Source of the DNA: Azonexus hydrophilus
GTDB lineage: Bacteria > Pseudomonadota > Gammaproteobacteria > Burkholderiales > Rhodocyclaceae
Length of the DNA: 64,000 nt
Assembly: GCF_001956855.1 (NCBI RefSeq)
Contig: NZ_MTHD01000001.1
Span: 62,001 to 126,000, forward strand
Direction: 5' to 3'
Under the pieces are notes generated by a model. The model was not told the origin of the DNA, ran no database searches, and saw nothing but the letters and a program-made list of their open reading frames with translations. Shown here piece after piece: positions 33,691 to 42,202 of this stretch. Every line of letters starts with the position of its first letter. Position 1 is the first letter of the stretch. A program made the position numbers and the translations under genes.

Positions 33691-35124
33691 ATGAAAATCA
33701 TCATTCTGGGTGCCGGCCAGGTCGGGGCCAGCGTTGCCGAGGGCCTGGTGTCGGAGGAGAACGACATCACCATCGTCGACCAGGACCCGGTCAGGCTGGG
33801 CCTGCTGCAGGACCGGCTCGACCTGCGCACGGTGGTTGGCGATGCGGCGACGCCGTCGGTCCTGCGCAGCGCCGGCGCCGAAGATGCCGACATGGTCATC
33901 GCGGTGACCCAGAGCGATCAGGCCAACCTGGTGGCCTGCAAGCTGGCGCAATCCGTATTCAACATCCCGACCCGCATCGCCCGCCTGCGTTCGCGTGATT
34001 TCCTCGAAGACGAGGTGCTGTTGTCCACCGACAACTTTGCCGTCGATTTCGCGCTGTGTCCGGAGCAGGTGATCACCGACTACATCCGGCGCCTGATCGA
34101 GTTTCCGCGGGCGCTGCAGGTCCTCAATTTTGCCCGTGGCCGCGTCTGTCTGGTGGCTGTGCGCGCCTACGAGGGCGGCATGCTGGTCGGCAAACAGATC
34201 AAGGCCATGCGCGATCTGCTGCCGCCCGAGATCGACGCCCGCATCGCCGCCATCTTCCGCGACAACCAGCCGGTCTTCCCGGAAGGCGATACCGTGGTCA
34301 AGGCCGGCGACGAGGTTTTCCTGCTGGCGGCGGCCGAGAACATCCATCCGGTGCTGAACCAGTTGCGCCGGATGATGAGCCGGGTCGAACGCATCATGAT
34401 CGCCGGCGGCGGCAATATCGGCCTGCGTCTGGCGAAGACGCTGGAGAGCCGCTACGAGGTGAAGCTGATCGAAGGCCGCCGGCCGCGTGCCGAACTGCTG
34501 GCCAACGAGCTGAACGACACGCTGGTCCTCTACGGCGATGCCACCGACGAGGATTTGCTGGAGCAGGAAAACATCGCCGAGATGGACTTGTTCCTGGCAA
34601 TGACCAACGACGACGAAGACAACATCATGGCCGGCAGCCTGGCCAAGCGGCTTGGCTGCAAGCGCGTCGTCGCGCTGATCAATCGTCGGGCCTATGCCGA
34701 GATGATCGAGGGCGGGCCGATCGACATCGGCATCTCGCCGGCCCAGGTCTCGATCGGCACGCTGCTCGCCTATGTCCGCCAGGGCGATGTCGCCGAGGTG
34801 CATTCGCTGCGCCGTGGCGCCGCCGAAGCGCTGGAAATCGTCGCCCATGGCGACCGCAACACATCCAAGGTCGTCGGCCGGCGGATCGACGAGGTGGAAT
34901 GGCCCAAGGGCGTCACCGTCGGCGCACTGGTGCGCAATTTCGACGAGCCCATCGTCGTCGGCCAGACCGACGACTGGACGGCGATCACCCGTTACGGCGA
35001 AGTCCTGATCGCCCACCACGATACGGTGATCGAGCCGGGCGACCATGTAATCATCTTCTGCACACGCAAGAAGCTGGTGAAGAAGGTCGAAAAGCTCTTC
35101 CAGGTCGGTTTCCATTTCCTGTGA
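33691..35124 (+). CDS. trkA: Trk potassium uptake regulatory subunit TrkA
   Basis: 477 residues. Two RCK halves, each with a NAD-binding Rossmann motif (ILGAGQVGASVAEGL near 4 and IAGGGNIGLRLAKTL near 236) and a TrkA-C domain. The cytoplasmic protein gates the TrkH channel in response to nucleotides. Ten bases separate it from trkH, so the two are cotranscribed. Confidence 0.97.
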   Translation: MKIIILGAGQVGASVAEGLVSEENDITIVDQDPVRLGLLQDRLDLRTVVGDAATPSVLRSAGAEDADMVIAVTQSDQANLVACKLAQSVFNIPTRIARLRSRDFLEDEVLLSTDNFAVDFALCPEQVITDYIRRLIEFPRALQVLNFARGRVCLVAVRAYEGGMLVGKQIKAMRDLLPPEIDARIAAIFRDNQPVFPEGDTVVKAGDEVFLLAAAENIHPVLNQLRRMMSRVERIMIAGGGNIGLRLAKTLESRYEVKLIEGRRPRAELLANELNDTLVLYGDATDEDLLEQENIAEMDLFLAMTNDDEDNIMAGSLAKRLGCKRVVALINRRAYAEMIEGGPIDIGISPAQVSIGTLLAYVRQGDVAEVHSLRRGAAEALEIVAHGDRNTSKVVGRRIDEVEWPKGVTVGALVRNFDEPIVVGQTDDWTAITRYGEVLIAHHDTVIEPGDHVIIFCTRKKLVKKVEKLFQVGFHFL

Positions 35125-35134
35125 GCGACCGGAC

Positions 35135-36589
35135 ATGACACGTTTCGCCCCGGTCTATCGCGCCCTCGGCATGATCCTGATGCTGTTCGGTCTGGCCATG
35201 CTGGCGCCGCTGCTGCTTTCGCACCTGACCAACGATGGTGCCCAGACGGCGTACAACGAGGTTTTCCTGCTGACCGTGCTGTGCGGTACCTTTCTCTGGT
35301 ACCGCTACCGGAACACCCAGCGCGATCTCAACGTGCGCGACGGCTTCCTGCTGGTCGTGCTGGTGTGGACGGTGTTGCCGGCGTTCTCGGCCCTGCCGTT
35401 CATGATCCATCTCGGCATGTCGCACACCGACGCCTATTTCGAGGCGACATCGGCGTTGACCGCAACAGGCGCCACGCTGATGTCAGGACTGGACAGTCTG
35501 CCGCAATCGATCAATCTGTGGCGGCACCTGATGCAGTGGCTGGGCGGCATGGGGCTGATCGTGCTGGTCGTCGCCATCCTGCCGATGCTCGGCATCGGTG
35601 GCCGGCAGATGCTGGCCGCCGAGATTCCCGGTCCGATGAAGGACAACCGGATGACGCCGCGGGTGACCGAGACGGCCAAGGGCCTGTGGCTGATCTATGT
35701 CGTCATCACCATTGCCTGCGCACTGGCCTATCGCTGGGCCGGCATGAGCTGGTTCGATGCCGTCTGCCACAGCTTTTCGACGGTATCGCTGGGCGGCTTC
35801 TCGACCCACGACGCCAGCCTGGGGTATTTCAACTCGCCGGCGATCGAATGGATCTGCGTTGCCTTCATGCTCTTTTCCGGGATCAACTACGCCACCCACT
35901 TCCTGGCCTTGAGCGGCCGCTCGATCTTTCTCTACGGCCGTGACCCGGAAGCCGGCTGGTTTGTCGGCGTGCTGCTGGTCAGCGTCTTCGTGCTGGCCAA
36001 TTACATGTGGAAGGAGGGTACCTTCCACGACATGGACAGCGCCTTCCGTTACGCGCTGTTCAACGTCATCTCGGTGGCGACGACGACCGGATATTCGACC
36101 ACCGACTACGGCCAGTGGCCGATGTTCGTCGGCCTGTGGATGCTCTTCCTGTGCAGCTTCTCGACCAGTGCCGGATCGACCGGCGGTGGCATCAAGATGA
36201 TGCGGGCGCTGTTGCTGTACAAGCAGGTTTACCGCGAGCTGGTGCGTGCGATGCACCCGGCGGCGGTGTACAACGTGCGTCTGGGTGGCGCGACGGCGCC
36301 GCAATCGGTGCTGTTCGCGGTGCTCGCCTTCGCTTTCGTCTACATGGTCAGCATCGTCACGATGACGCTGTTGCTCGCTTTCACCGGGCTCGACATCGTC
36401 ACCGCCTTCAGTGCCGTTGTCGCCAGCGTCAACAACACCGGCCCCGGCCTGGGGCTGGTCGGGCCGGCGACGACCTATGCCGTGCTCGAGGATTTCCAGA
36501 CCTGGATCTGCACTTTTGCGATGCTGCTCGGCCGGCTGGAAATCTTCACGTTGCTCGTCGTACTGACGCCAGCCTTCTGGCGGAAGTGA
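35135..36589 (+). CDS. trkH: Trk potassium uptake channel subunit TrkH
   Basis: 484 residues, about ten TM helices in four repeated membrane-pore-membrane units. Selectivity-filter-like glycines appear in SALTATGATLMSG, STVSLGGFSTHD, TTTGYSTTDYGQW and NNTGPGLG. Carries K+ (or Na+) into the cell with TrkA as partner. No start problem; ATG follows the trkA stop by ten bases. Confidence 0.96.
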   Translation: MTRFAPVYRALGMILMLFGLAMLAPLLLSHLTNDGAQTAYNEVFLLTVLCGTFLWYRYRNTQRDLNVRDGFLLVVLVWTVLPAFSALPFMIHLGMSHTDAYFEATSALTATGATLMSGLDSLPQSINLWRHLMQWLGGMGLIVLVVAILPMLGIGGRQMLAAEIPGPMKDNRMTPRVTETAKGLWLIYVVITIACALAYRWAGMSWFDAVCHSFSTVSLGGFSTHDASLGYFNSPAIEWICVAFMLFSGINYATHFLALSGRSIFLYGRDPEAGWFVGVLLVSVFVLANYMWKEGTFHDMDSAFRYALFNVISVATTTGYSTTDYGQWPMFVGLWMLFLCSFSTSAGSTGGGIKMMRALLLYKQVYRELVRAMHPAAVYNVRLGGATAPQSVLFAVLAFAFVYMVSIVTMTLLLAFTGLDIVTAFSAVVASVNNTGPGLGLVGPATTYAVLEDFQTWICTFAMLLGRLEIFTLLVVLTPAFWRK

Positions 36590-36599
36590 CCGCGGGCCC

Positions 36600-36625
36600 G
36601 GAAAGGCGGATAATCCCGCTTTTCC
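36600..36625 (+). terminator. Hairpin between trkH and hemE
   Basis: GGAAAGGCGG (36600-36609) pairs with CCGCTTTTCC (36616-36625), with one G-T wobble and a six-base loop, eleven bases after the trkH stop. Only a weak T-rich stretch follows. GATAAT in the loop region could instead be a hemE -10 element. Confidence 0.4.
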
Positions 36626-36645
36626 GATTTCTGGCGGAGTAGACC

Positions 36646-37713
36646 GTGAGCCGACCCAAGAACGATACCTTCCTGCGTGCACTGCTGAAGGAACCGACCG
36701 AATACACCCCGCTCTGGCTGATGCGCCAGGCTGGCCGCTACCTGCCCGAGTACTGCGAGACGCGCAAGCGTGCCGGCAACTTCCTGAACCTGTGCAAGTC
36801 GCCGGCGATGGCCTGCGAAGTGACGCTGCAGCCGCTGGCCCGCTACGATCTCGACGCCGCGATCCTGTTTTCCGACATCCTGACCGTGCCGGATGCAATG
36901 GGTCTCGGCCTGTACTTCGCCGAAGGCGAAGGCCCGAAATTCGAACGGCCGTTGCGCGAGGAATGGGCGATCAACAACCTGACCGCGCCGGACCCCTACG
37001 AGCACCTCGGCTACGTCATGGACGCCGTGTCGGAAATCCGTCGCGCGCTCGACAATTCGGTACCGCTGATCGGCTTCTCCGGCAGCCCGTACACGCTTGC
37101 CTGCTACATGGTCGAAGGCCAGGGCTCGTCCGACTTCCGCCATATCAAGGGTATGATGTACAGCCGTCCGGACCTGCTGCACAAGATCCTGTCGGTGACT
37201 GCCGATTCGGTGACCAGCTACCTGAACGCCCAGATCGACTCCGGCGCCCAGGCGGTGATGATTTTCGACACCTGGGGTGGCTCGCTGTCGGCCGCGGCTT
37301 ACCAGGAATTCTCGCTGGCCTACATGCAGCGTATCGTCGCCGGCCTGAAGAAGGACAAGGACGGCCAGCGCATTCCGTGCATCGTGTTCACCAAGAATGG
37401 TGGCCTGTGGCTGGAGAAGATCGCCGACATCGGTTGCGATGCGGTTGGCCTCGACTGGACCATCGACATCGGCGAAGCCCGTCGACGCGTTGGCGACAAG
37501 GTGGCACTGCAGGGCAACATCGATCCGAACGTGCTGTTCGGCACGCCGGAAATCATTGCCGCGGAAACGAAGAAGGTGCTCGACAGCTTCGGTCCGGGCA
37601 ATACCGGCCATGTCTTCAATCTGGGCCACGGCATTTCCCAGTACACGCCGCCGGAAAACGTCACGGCGCTGGTCGAAACGGTGCATGCGCACAGCCGTCT
37701 GCTACGTAAGTAA
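36646..37713 (+). CDS. hemE: Uroporphyrinogen decarboxylase
   Basis: 355 residues. Removes four carboxyl groups from uroporphyrinogen III to give coproporphyrinogen III in haem synthesis. Signature segments are [15 protein letters not shown] at the N-terminus (substrate-binding Arg), [16 protein letters not shown], and FNLGHGI near the end. The start is GTG, with GGAG twelve bases upstream. The gene reads into the DnaA-box spacer ahead of priA. Confidence 0.97.
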   Translation: MSRPKNDTFLRALLKEPTEYTPLWLMRQAGRYLPEYCETRKRAGNFLNLCKSPAMACEVTLQPLARYDLDAAILFSDILTVPDAMGLGLYFAEGEGPKFERPLREEWAINNLTAPDPYEHLGYVMDAVSEIRRALDNSVPLIGFSGSPYTLACYMVEGQGSSDFRHIKGMMYSRPDLLHKILSVTADSVTSYLNAQIDSGAQAVMIFDTWGGSLSAAAYQEFSLAYMQRIVAGLKKDKDGQRIPCIVFTKNGGLWLEKIADIGCDAVGLDWTIDIGEARRRVGDKVALQGNIDPNVLFGTPEIIAAETKKVLDSFGPGNTGHVFNLGHGISQYTPPENVTALVETVHAHSRLLRK

Positions 37714-37725
37714 GGACTCAGCAAC

Positions 37726-37766
37726 CGGGGAATGGAAGCGACTTATGCACAGAATTCCATTCCCCG
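37726..37766. repeat. 12-bp inverted repeat enclosing a DnaA box
   Basis: CGGGGAATGGAA (37726-37737) and TTCCATTCCCCG (37755-37766) are perfect complements with a 17-base loop that contains TTATGCACA. There is no U tract on either side, so it is a poor terminator for hemE despite starting 13 bases after the stop. Confidence 0.75.
37743..37751 (+). promoter_or_regulatory. DnaA box, perfect (TTATGCACA)
   Basis: Matches TTATNCACA exactly; located in the loop of the 12-bp hairpin. Confidence 0.7.
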
Positions 37767-37799
37767 CAGGAAAAAAATCCTGAAACCGGCTTGACACAG

Positions 37800-37808
37800 T
37801 GTGCATTA
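37800..37808 (-). promoter_or_regulatory. DnaA box, one mismatch (TAATGCACA)
   Basis: Read on the minus strand, one base from TTATNCACA, at the edge of the most AT-rich stretch. Confidence 0.45.
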
Positions 37809-37919
37809 TTCAAGTTGTTGATTTAAAAAGAATTAATGTTTTGCCCAATATTTCGGCAAGATAACAAAACCCTTACAAAACGCCGACTTAGCATTTCTTT
37901 ACCTCGGCAATCCACAAAG

Positions 37920-37928
37920 TTATCCACA
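37920..37928 (+). promoter_or_regulatory. DnaA box, perfect (TTATCCACA)
   Basis: Exact strong-box consensus, 87 bp before the priA start. A two-mismatch copy (CAATCCACA, 37908-37916) lies just upstream in the same orientation. Confidence 0.75.
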
Positions 37929-37933
37929 GCTTT

Positions 37934-37942
37934 TGTGGACAA
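37934..37942 (-). promoter_or_regulatory. DnaA box, one mismatch (TTGTCCACA)
   Basis: Minus-strand copy five bases after the perfect box at 37920, giving an inverted pair. Confidence 0.5.
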
Positions 37943-38014
37943 GTGAAAACTGTGGCCCGATGCTGTTTTTCCGGGCCGGCAGCGGGATAAAAGCCCCGAC
38001 TTTCCGGATCATTC

Positions 38015-39997
38015 ATGCCCGTCCTGCGCGTCGCCCTCGATCTGCCCCTGCATCGCCTGTTCGAATATCGGGCTGAAGCGGCGTCGACCGCAGATGTCGG
38101 CTTGCGCGTGCGCGTGCCGTTCGGGCGTGGTGAGCGCATCGGCGTCATTGTCGCGGTCGTCGACCAGGGCGACTGGCCGGATGCCCAACTGAAACCGGCT
38201 GGGGAAATCCTGCGCGACCATGCGCCCCTGCCGGACGACTTCTTCGCGCTGTGCGAATTCGCCAGCAACTACTATCAGGCGCCTTTTGGCGAAGTCGTGC
38301 TGCAGGCCCTGCCGGCCGGCATGAAACGCGTCGATCCGCCGACGCGGCGGGCGGGCAGGGCGGTCAAGGTCCGCCCCGCGGGTGTGTTGCCCGAGCTGAC
38401 AGCGGAGCAGACTGTGGCCATCGACAGTGTTGCGGTCGACGGTGGTTTTTCGGCGCAATTGCTGTTCGGTGTCACCGGCAGTGGCAAGACCGAGGTCTAT
38501 CTGCGGCTGGTCGAGCGGACGCTGGCGCTGGGCGGCCAGGTGCTGTTGCTGGTGCCGGAAATCAATCTGACGCCGCAACTGGAAGAGCGCGTGCGCAGCC
38601 GTTTTCCCGAACGCACCGTCGTTTCGCTGCACAGCGAATTGGCCGAAGCGGCGCGCGAGCGCAACTGGCGCAGCGCCTTTGCCGGCGAGGCCGAGATCAT
38701 TCTCGGCACCCGCCTGTCGATCTTCACGCCCTTGCCGCGTCTCGGCCTGATCATCGTCGACGAGGAACACGATGCCTCGTTCAAGCAGCAGGACGGCATG
38801 CGCTACTCGGCACGCGACGTTGCCGTGGTGCGCGCCCGTCAGCTATCGATCCCGATCCTGCTCGGTTCGGCGACGCCATCGCTGGAAAGCTGGGCCAATG
38901 CCCAGGGCGGGCGCTACGGGCTGCAGACGCTGAAGGAACGCGCCAATCCGGAAGCGCAACTGCCGACCGTGCACATCATCGATACTCGCCGCGCAACCCT
39001 GCGCGAGGGCGTCAGTCCGCCGCTGGTGGCGGCGATCCGGGAGCGCCTGGCGCGCGAGGAACAGAGCCTGGTCTTCCTCAACCGTCGTGGCTACGCGCCG
39101 GTGCTGGCCTGTCCGGCCTGCGGCTGGGTCTCGCAGTGCCAGCGTTGCGCCGCCAACCTGGTGCTGCATCTGGCCGACCGGCGGTTGCGCTGTCACCACT
39201 GCGGTTTCGAGAACGGCATCCCGAAAGCCTGCCCGACCTGCGGCAACCAGGACATCCATCCCTACGGCCGGGGCACGCAACGTGTCGAGGAATGGTTGCA
39301 GGCGGAATTCCCCGAGGCCCGCATCCTGCGCGTCGACCGCGATTCGGTGAAGAGCCGCAAGCAGTGGGAAAGCATGCTCGAACGCATCCACGGCGGCGAG
39401 GCCGATATCCTCGTCGGTACCCAGATGCTGGCCAAGGGCCACGATTTTCCCAAGCTGACACTGGTCGGCGTGCTCGGCGCCGACGCCGCGCTCTATGCCG
39501 CCGACTGGCGTGCCCCGGAGCGCTTGTTCGCGCAGTTGATGCAGGTCGCCGGTCGCGCCGGTCGGGCCGAACTGAAGGGCGAGGTGCTGGTGCAGACGCA
39601 GTATCCCGACCATCCGCTGTTCGCCGCGCTGGCCAGCCACGACTACACCGGTTTCGCCGCCGCCCAGTTGAAGGAGCGTGAGCAGGCCGGTTTCCCGCCG
39701 TATGCCTTTCAGGCGATCTTGCGCGCCGAGGCGCCGGCGATGGCCGAAGCCGTCGCCTTCCTCGATCAGGCGCTGGCCTTGCCGGCCGTGAAGGAACACG
39801 AGCAGGTCATGCTCTACGATCCGGTGCCGATGAAAATGGCCCGCCTGGCCAACCTCGAACGTGCCCAACTGCTCGCCGAATCCTATTCACGACCGGCCTT
39901 GCAGGCCTTCCTGCCGCGCTGGCGGGAAGCCATCGCCGGCCTCAAGGCTTCGTCTAAGCTGCGCTGGCACATCGAGGTCGATCCGCTCGAGTTGTGA
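38015..39997 (+). CDS. priA: Primosomal replication restart helicase PriA
   Basis: 660 residues. A 3'-to-5' superfamily 2 helicase that reassembles replisomes at forks. N-terminal 3'-DNA-end-binding domain (about 1-100), Walker A GVTGSGKTEVYL near 152, DEEH box (IIVDEEHDASFK), then the paired zinc-binding cysteines typical of PriA (ACPACGWVSQCQRC, CHHCGF, CPTCG) inserted in the helicase, and motif VI MQVAGRAGRA. It lies directly beside the DnaA-box spacer. Confidence 0.97.
   Translation: MPVLRVALDLPLHRLFEYRAEAASTADVGLRVRVPFGRGERIGVIVAVVDQGDWPDAQLKPAGEILRDHAPLPDDFFALCEFASNYYQAPFGEVVLQALPAGMKRVDPPTRRAGRAVKVRPAGVLPELTAEQTVAIDSVAVDGGFSAQLLFGVTGSGKTEVYLRLVERTLALGGQVLLLVPEINLTPQLEERVRSRFPERTVVSLHSELAEAARERNWRSAFAGEAEIILGTRLSIFTPLPRLGLIIVDEEHDASFKQQDGMRYSARDVAVVRARQLSIPILLGSATPSLESWANAQGGRYGLQTLKERANPEAQLPTVHIIDTRRATLREGVSPPLVAAIRERLAREEQSLVFLNRRGYAPVLACPACGWVSQCQRCAANLVLHLADRRLRCHHCGFENGIPKACPTCGNQDIHPYGRGTQRVEEWLQAEFPEARILRVDRDSVKSRKQWESMLERIHGGEADILVGTQMLAKGHDFPKLTLVGVLGADAALYAADWRAPERLFAQLMQVAGRAGRAELKGEVLVQTQYPDHPLFAALASHDYTGFAAAQLKEREQAGFPPYAFQAILRAEAPAMAEAVAFLDQALALPAVKEHEQVMLYDPVPMKMARLANLERAQLLAESYSRPALQAFLPRWREAIAGLKASSKLRWHIEVDPLEL
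38430..38440 (+). repeat. Dispersed word TTGCGGTCGAC, copy 4
   Basis: In priA just before Walker A, read as V-A-V-D. Confidence 0.6.
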
Positions 39998-40048
39998 CAG
40001 GCATGCCCCTTGCAGAGTAGTGATCCCAATCACTGCGAGGAGGGCATC

Positions 40049-41041
40049 ATGAGAATTCAGGAATCGACCGTCAATCTGTCGGCAACGCACGAAGCCAGTA
40101 GCAGCCGGAGTATGGTCGTCGAGTCGGAAACCAGCTTCAAGGGGCTTTTCGAGACGCTGGCGGCATCCGGTAACGACAAGGAAGCGGCCTTGCGCGAACG
40201 GGTCCAGAAAATGCTCGATTCGCTGGTCGAGGCAATCATGGCGGCAATCGACGGCCGGCAATGCCGGAAGGAAATTGCCGCTTGCGATGCGCTCGAGCCC
40301 TTGCCCGAGGACAGCCCGGAGGCCGGCAATACCCGGCAGATGTCCTGGCGGCGCCAGATTACCGAGACGATCAGCGAATCCGAGGCGACCAGCGTTTGCG
40401 GCAAGGGTCAGGTCAAGACCTGCGATGGCCGGGAAATTGCCTTCGATTTCAAGGTGGCGATGCAGCGCGACTACCACCGCGAGCGCAGCAGCGAGGAGAG
40501 CGGCACGGTCGAATTGCGCGATCCGCTGGTCCTGAGTTTTGACGGAAAATACTGCGAACTGACCGAGCAGCGCTTTTCCTTCGACATCGACGCCGATGGC
40601 GCGGCCGAATGGCTGCCGGGGCTGGCCGACGGCAGCTGTTTCCTGGTCTTCGACCGCAACGCCAATGGCCGGGCCGATGATGGCAGCGAGTTGTTCGGTA
40701 CCCGCAGCGGCAACGGTTTTGCCGATCTGGCGCAGCTCGACGACGATGGCAACGGCTGGATTGACGAGGCGGATGCCGCATTTTCCAGCCTGGCGCTATG
40801 GTCGGGCGACAGTTACCGCGCCTTGCTCGACGCCGGGGTCGGTGCCTTGTATACCGGTGCGGTCGACGCGCCGTTTTCATTGAAAAATGCCGACAACGAA
40901 CTGCTGGGACAGATTCGTGCGGCCGGCGTTTACCTGATGGAAAGCGGTCAGGCCGGTTTCATGCAGCAGGTTGACCTGGCCAGTTCAGCGCTGCCGTCCG
41001 GACAGCAGGAACCAGATCAGGGACAACAATTGGCTGCCTAG
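40049..41041 (+). CDS. Protein with EF-hand-like calcium loops, function unknown
   Basis: 330 residues from the ATG with GAGGAGG upstream. The N-terminal two thirds is charged, with no recognised domain. The C-terminal third carries acidic calcium-type loops: DIDADGAAEW, DRNANGRADDGSELFG and DDDGNGWIDEADAAF. This arrangement resembles the FDxDxDG...DDGSELFG modules found in large RTX or adhesin proteins, here alone in a short protein without a signal peptide. Its last 57 bases overlap the convergent MFS gene. Calcium binding is inferred; the role is unknown. Confidence 0.75.
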   Translation: MRIQESTVNLSATHEASSSRSMVVESETSFKGLFETLAASGNDKEAALRERVQKMLDSLVEAIMAAIDGRQCRKEIAACDALEPLPEDSPEAGNTRQMSWRRQITETISESEATSVCGKGQVKTCDGREIAFDFKVAMQRDYHRERSSEESGTVELRDPLVLSFDGKYCELTEQRFSFDIDADGAAEWLPGLADGSCFLVFDRNANGRADDGSELFGTRSGNGFADLAQLDDDGNGWIDEADAAFSSLALWSGDSYRALLDAGVGALYTGAVDAPFSLKNADNELLGQIRAAGVYLMESGQAGFMQQVDLASSALPSGQQEPDQGQQLAA

Positions 41042-42202
41042 CAAGCCGTAGAAGGCCGCCTGATAGGCGGTCGTCACACCCCAGCCGCCGGCCTGCAGGG
41101 CATCGACCAGTCCGCCGATGCCCCATTGCAGGCCGAAGGCACCGAGGAAGACCAGCAGGTTCAGGGCGGTATTGGCGCGGCCTGAAAGTTGTGCCGGAAA
41201 GGCCTGGGAAACCAGCGAATAGGCAATGTTGGACAGCGAGAAACAGGCGCCAAGCAGCGGCCACAGCCAGTCGCCGGCGGTCTGCGGATAGAGGCAGATC
41301 AGCGAGAAGGCGACAAAAGCGGAGAACATGGCCGTCCGGAACAGTTTTTCCAGCGAAACGCCGCGGTGCACCAGTGCCGTGGCGAAAAATCCCATGAACA
41401 GGAAGCCGCCGAGCATGGCCACGCCCATCCAGGTCAGGCGGGCGGCAACGGCGGCGCCGTCGAGGCTTTCCATGACGTTCATCCAGCGCGACGCCCACAG
41501 GCCCTGAACAGCCATGAAACCGCCGGTGAAGAAGAAGCCCATCGGGGCGAAGCGCCAGAAATGCCGGCTGGCGAAAATCTGCCGGACGCCCGCCAGTTGT
41601 TCGGCGAAGCCGGCGCCACCGGCGGCGCCTGGCTTGTCCGGGACGAAGCGCCAGAGCGCAGTGGCAACGAGCAGCGTGATCACGGCCAGACCAAGAACGA
41701 TTTCGCGCCAGCCGGTAAAGCCCAGCGCGATTTCCAGTGGTTTGGCCGCTGCCAGCGCACCCAGTCCGCCGGACGCCATGATCCAGCCGGTCAGCGAGGC
41801 CTGCCGCTCCGGCGGAAACCATTGCGTGAAGGCCTTGAAAGCCGCCATCAGACAGGCTGACACGCCGAGTCCGATGAGCGCCCGGCCGAGGGTCAGTCCG
41901 GTCAGGCTGCTGGCCAGGGCGAAGATGGCGGCGCCGCTGGCGGCGATCACCAGCAGCCCGGCTTCGACGCGACGCGGCCCGAAGCGGTCGAGCAGCATGC
42001 CGAGCGGCAACTGGGCGGCACCAAAGGCGAGGAAATAGGTGCTGGTGAGCAGACCCAGCGCGTTGTCAGGCAGGGCCAGTTCGCCGGCGATGACCGGGCC
42101 GAGGACGGCATTCACCGTCCGGTACAGGTAGGAGAGGAAGTAACCCGCGGCAAAGGGCAGGAACAGGCGCAGCATCAGGCTGCGCGGATTGATGGTGCTC
42201 AT
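40985..42202 (-). CDS. Major facilitator superfamily transporter
   Basis: 405 residues, about twelve TM helices. The MFS motif A is recognisable between TM2 and TM3 as GMLLDRFGPRRVE; TM4 carries GRALIGLGVSACLMAAFKAF. Substrate cannot be told; the family includes nitrate, sugar phosphate and drug carriers. The ATG overlaps the MOSC stop by four bases (ATGA, 42199-42202), so the two are expressed together. Confidence 0.88.
   Translation of the reverse strand: MSTINPRSLMLRLFLPFAAGYFLSYLYRTVNAVLGPVIAGELALPDNALGLLTSTYFLAFGAAQLPLGMLLDRFGPRRVEAGLLVIAASGAAIFALASSLTGLTLGRALIGLGVSACLMAAFKAFTQWFPPERQASLTGWIMASGGLGALAAAKPLEIALGFTGWREIVLGLAVITLLVATALWRFVPDKPGAAGGAGFAEQLAGVRQIFASRHFWRFAPMGFFFTGGFMAVQGLWASRWMNVMESLDGAAVAARLTWMGVAMLGGFLFMGFFATALVHRGVSLEKLFRTAMFSAFVAFSLICLYPQTAGDWLWPLLGACFSLSNIAYSLVSQAFPAQLSGRANTALNLLVFLGAFGLQWGIGGLVDALQAGGWGVTTAYQAAFYGLLGSQLLSLIWFLLSGRQR

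Larger units (their letters stand above)
37714..38014. other. hemE-priA spacer: candidate replication origin / DnaA-binding region
   Basis: 301 bases, AT-rich relative to the genome, especially 37806-37900. Contains two perfect DnaA boxes (TTATNCACA), two with one mismatch, and a 12-bp hairpin. I see no gene in it. A TTGACA at 37791 lacks a -10 at the right distance. The last 60 bases before the priA ATG hold a small GGCCCG/CGGGCC inverted repeat (37954-37977). Confidence 0.6.

Noticed and set aside
37791-37820. TTGACA as a -35 element for priA
   Set aside because: The hexamer 17 bases downstream is GTTGTT, not a -10; the priA start is also about 220 bp away.
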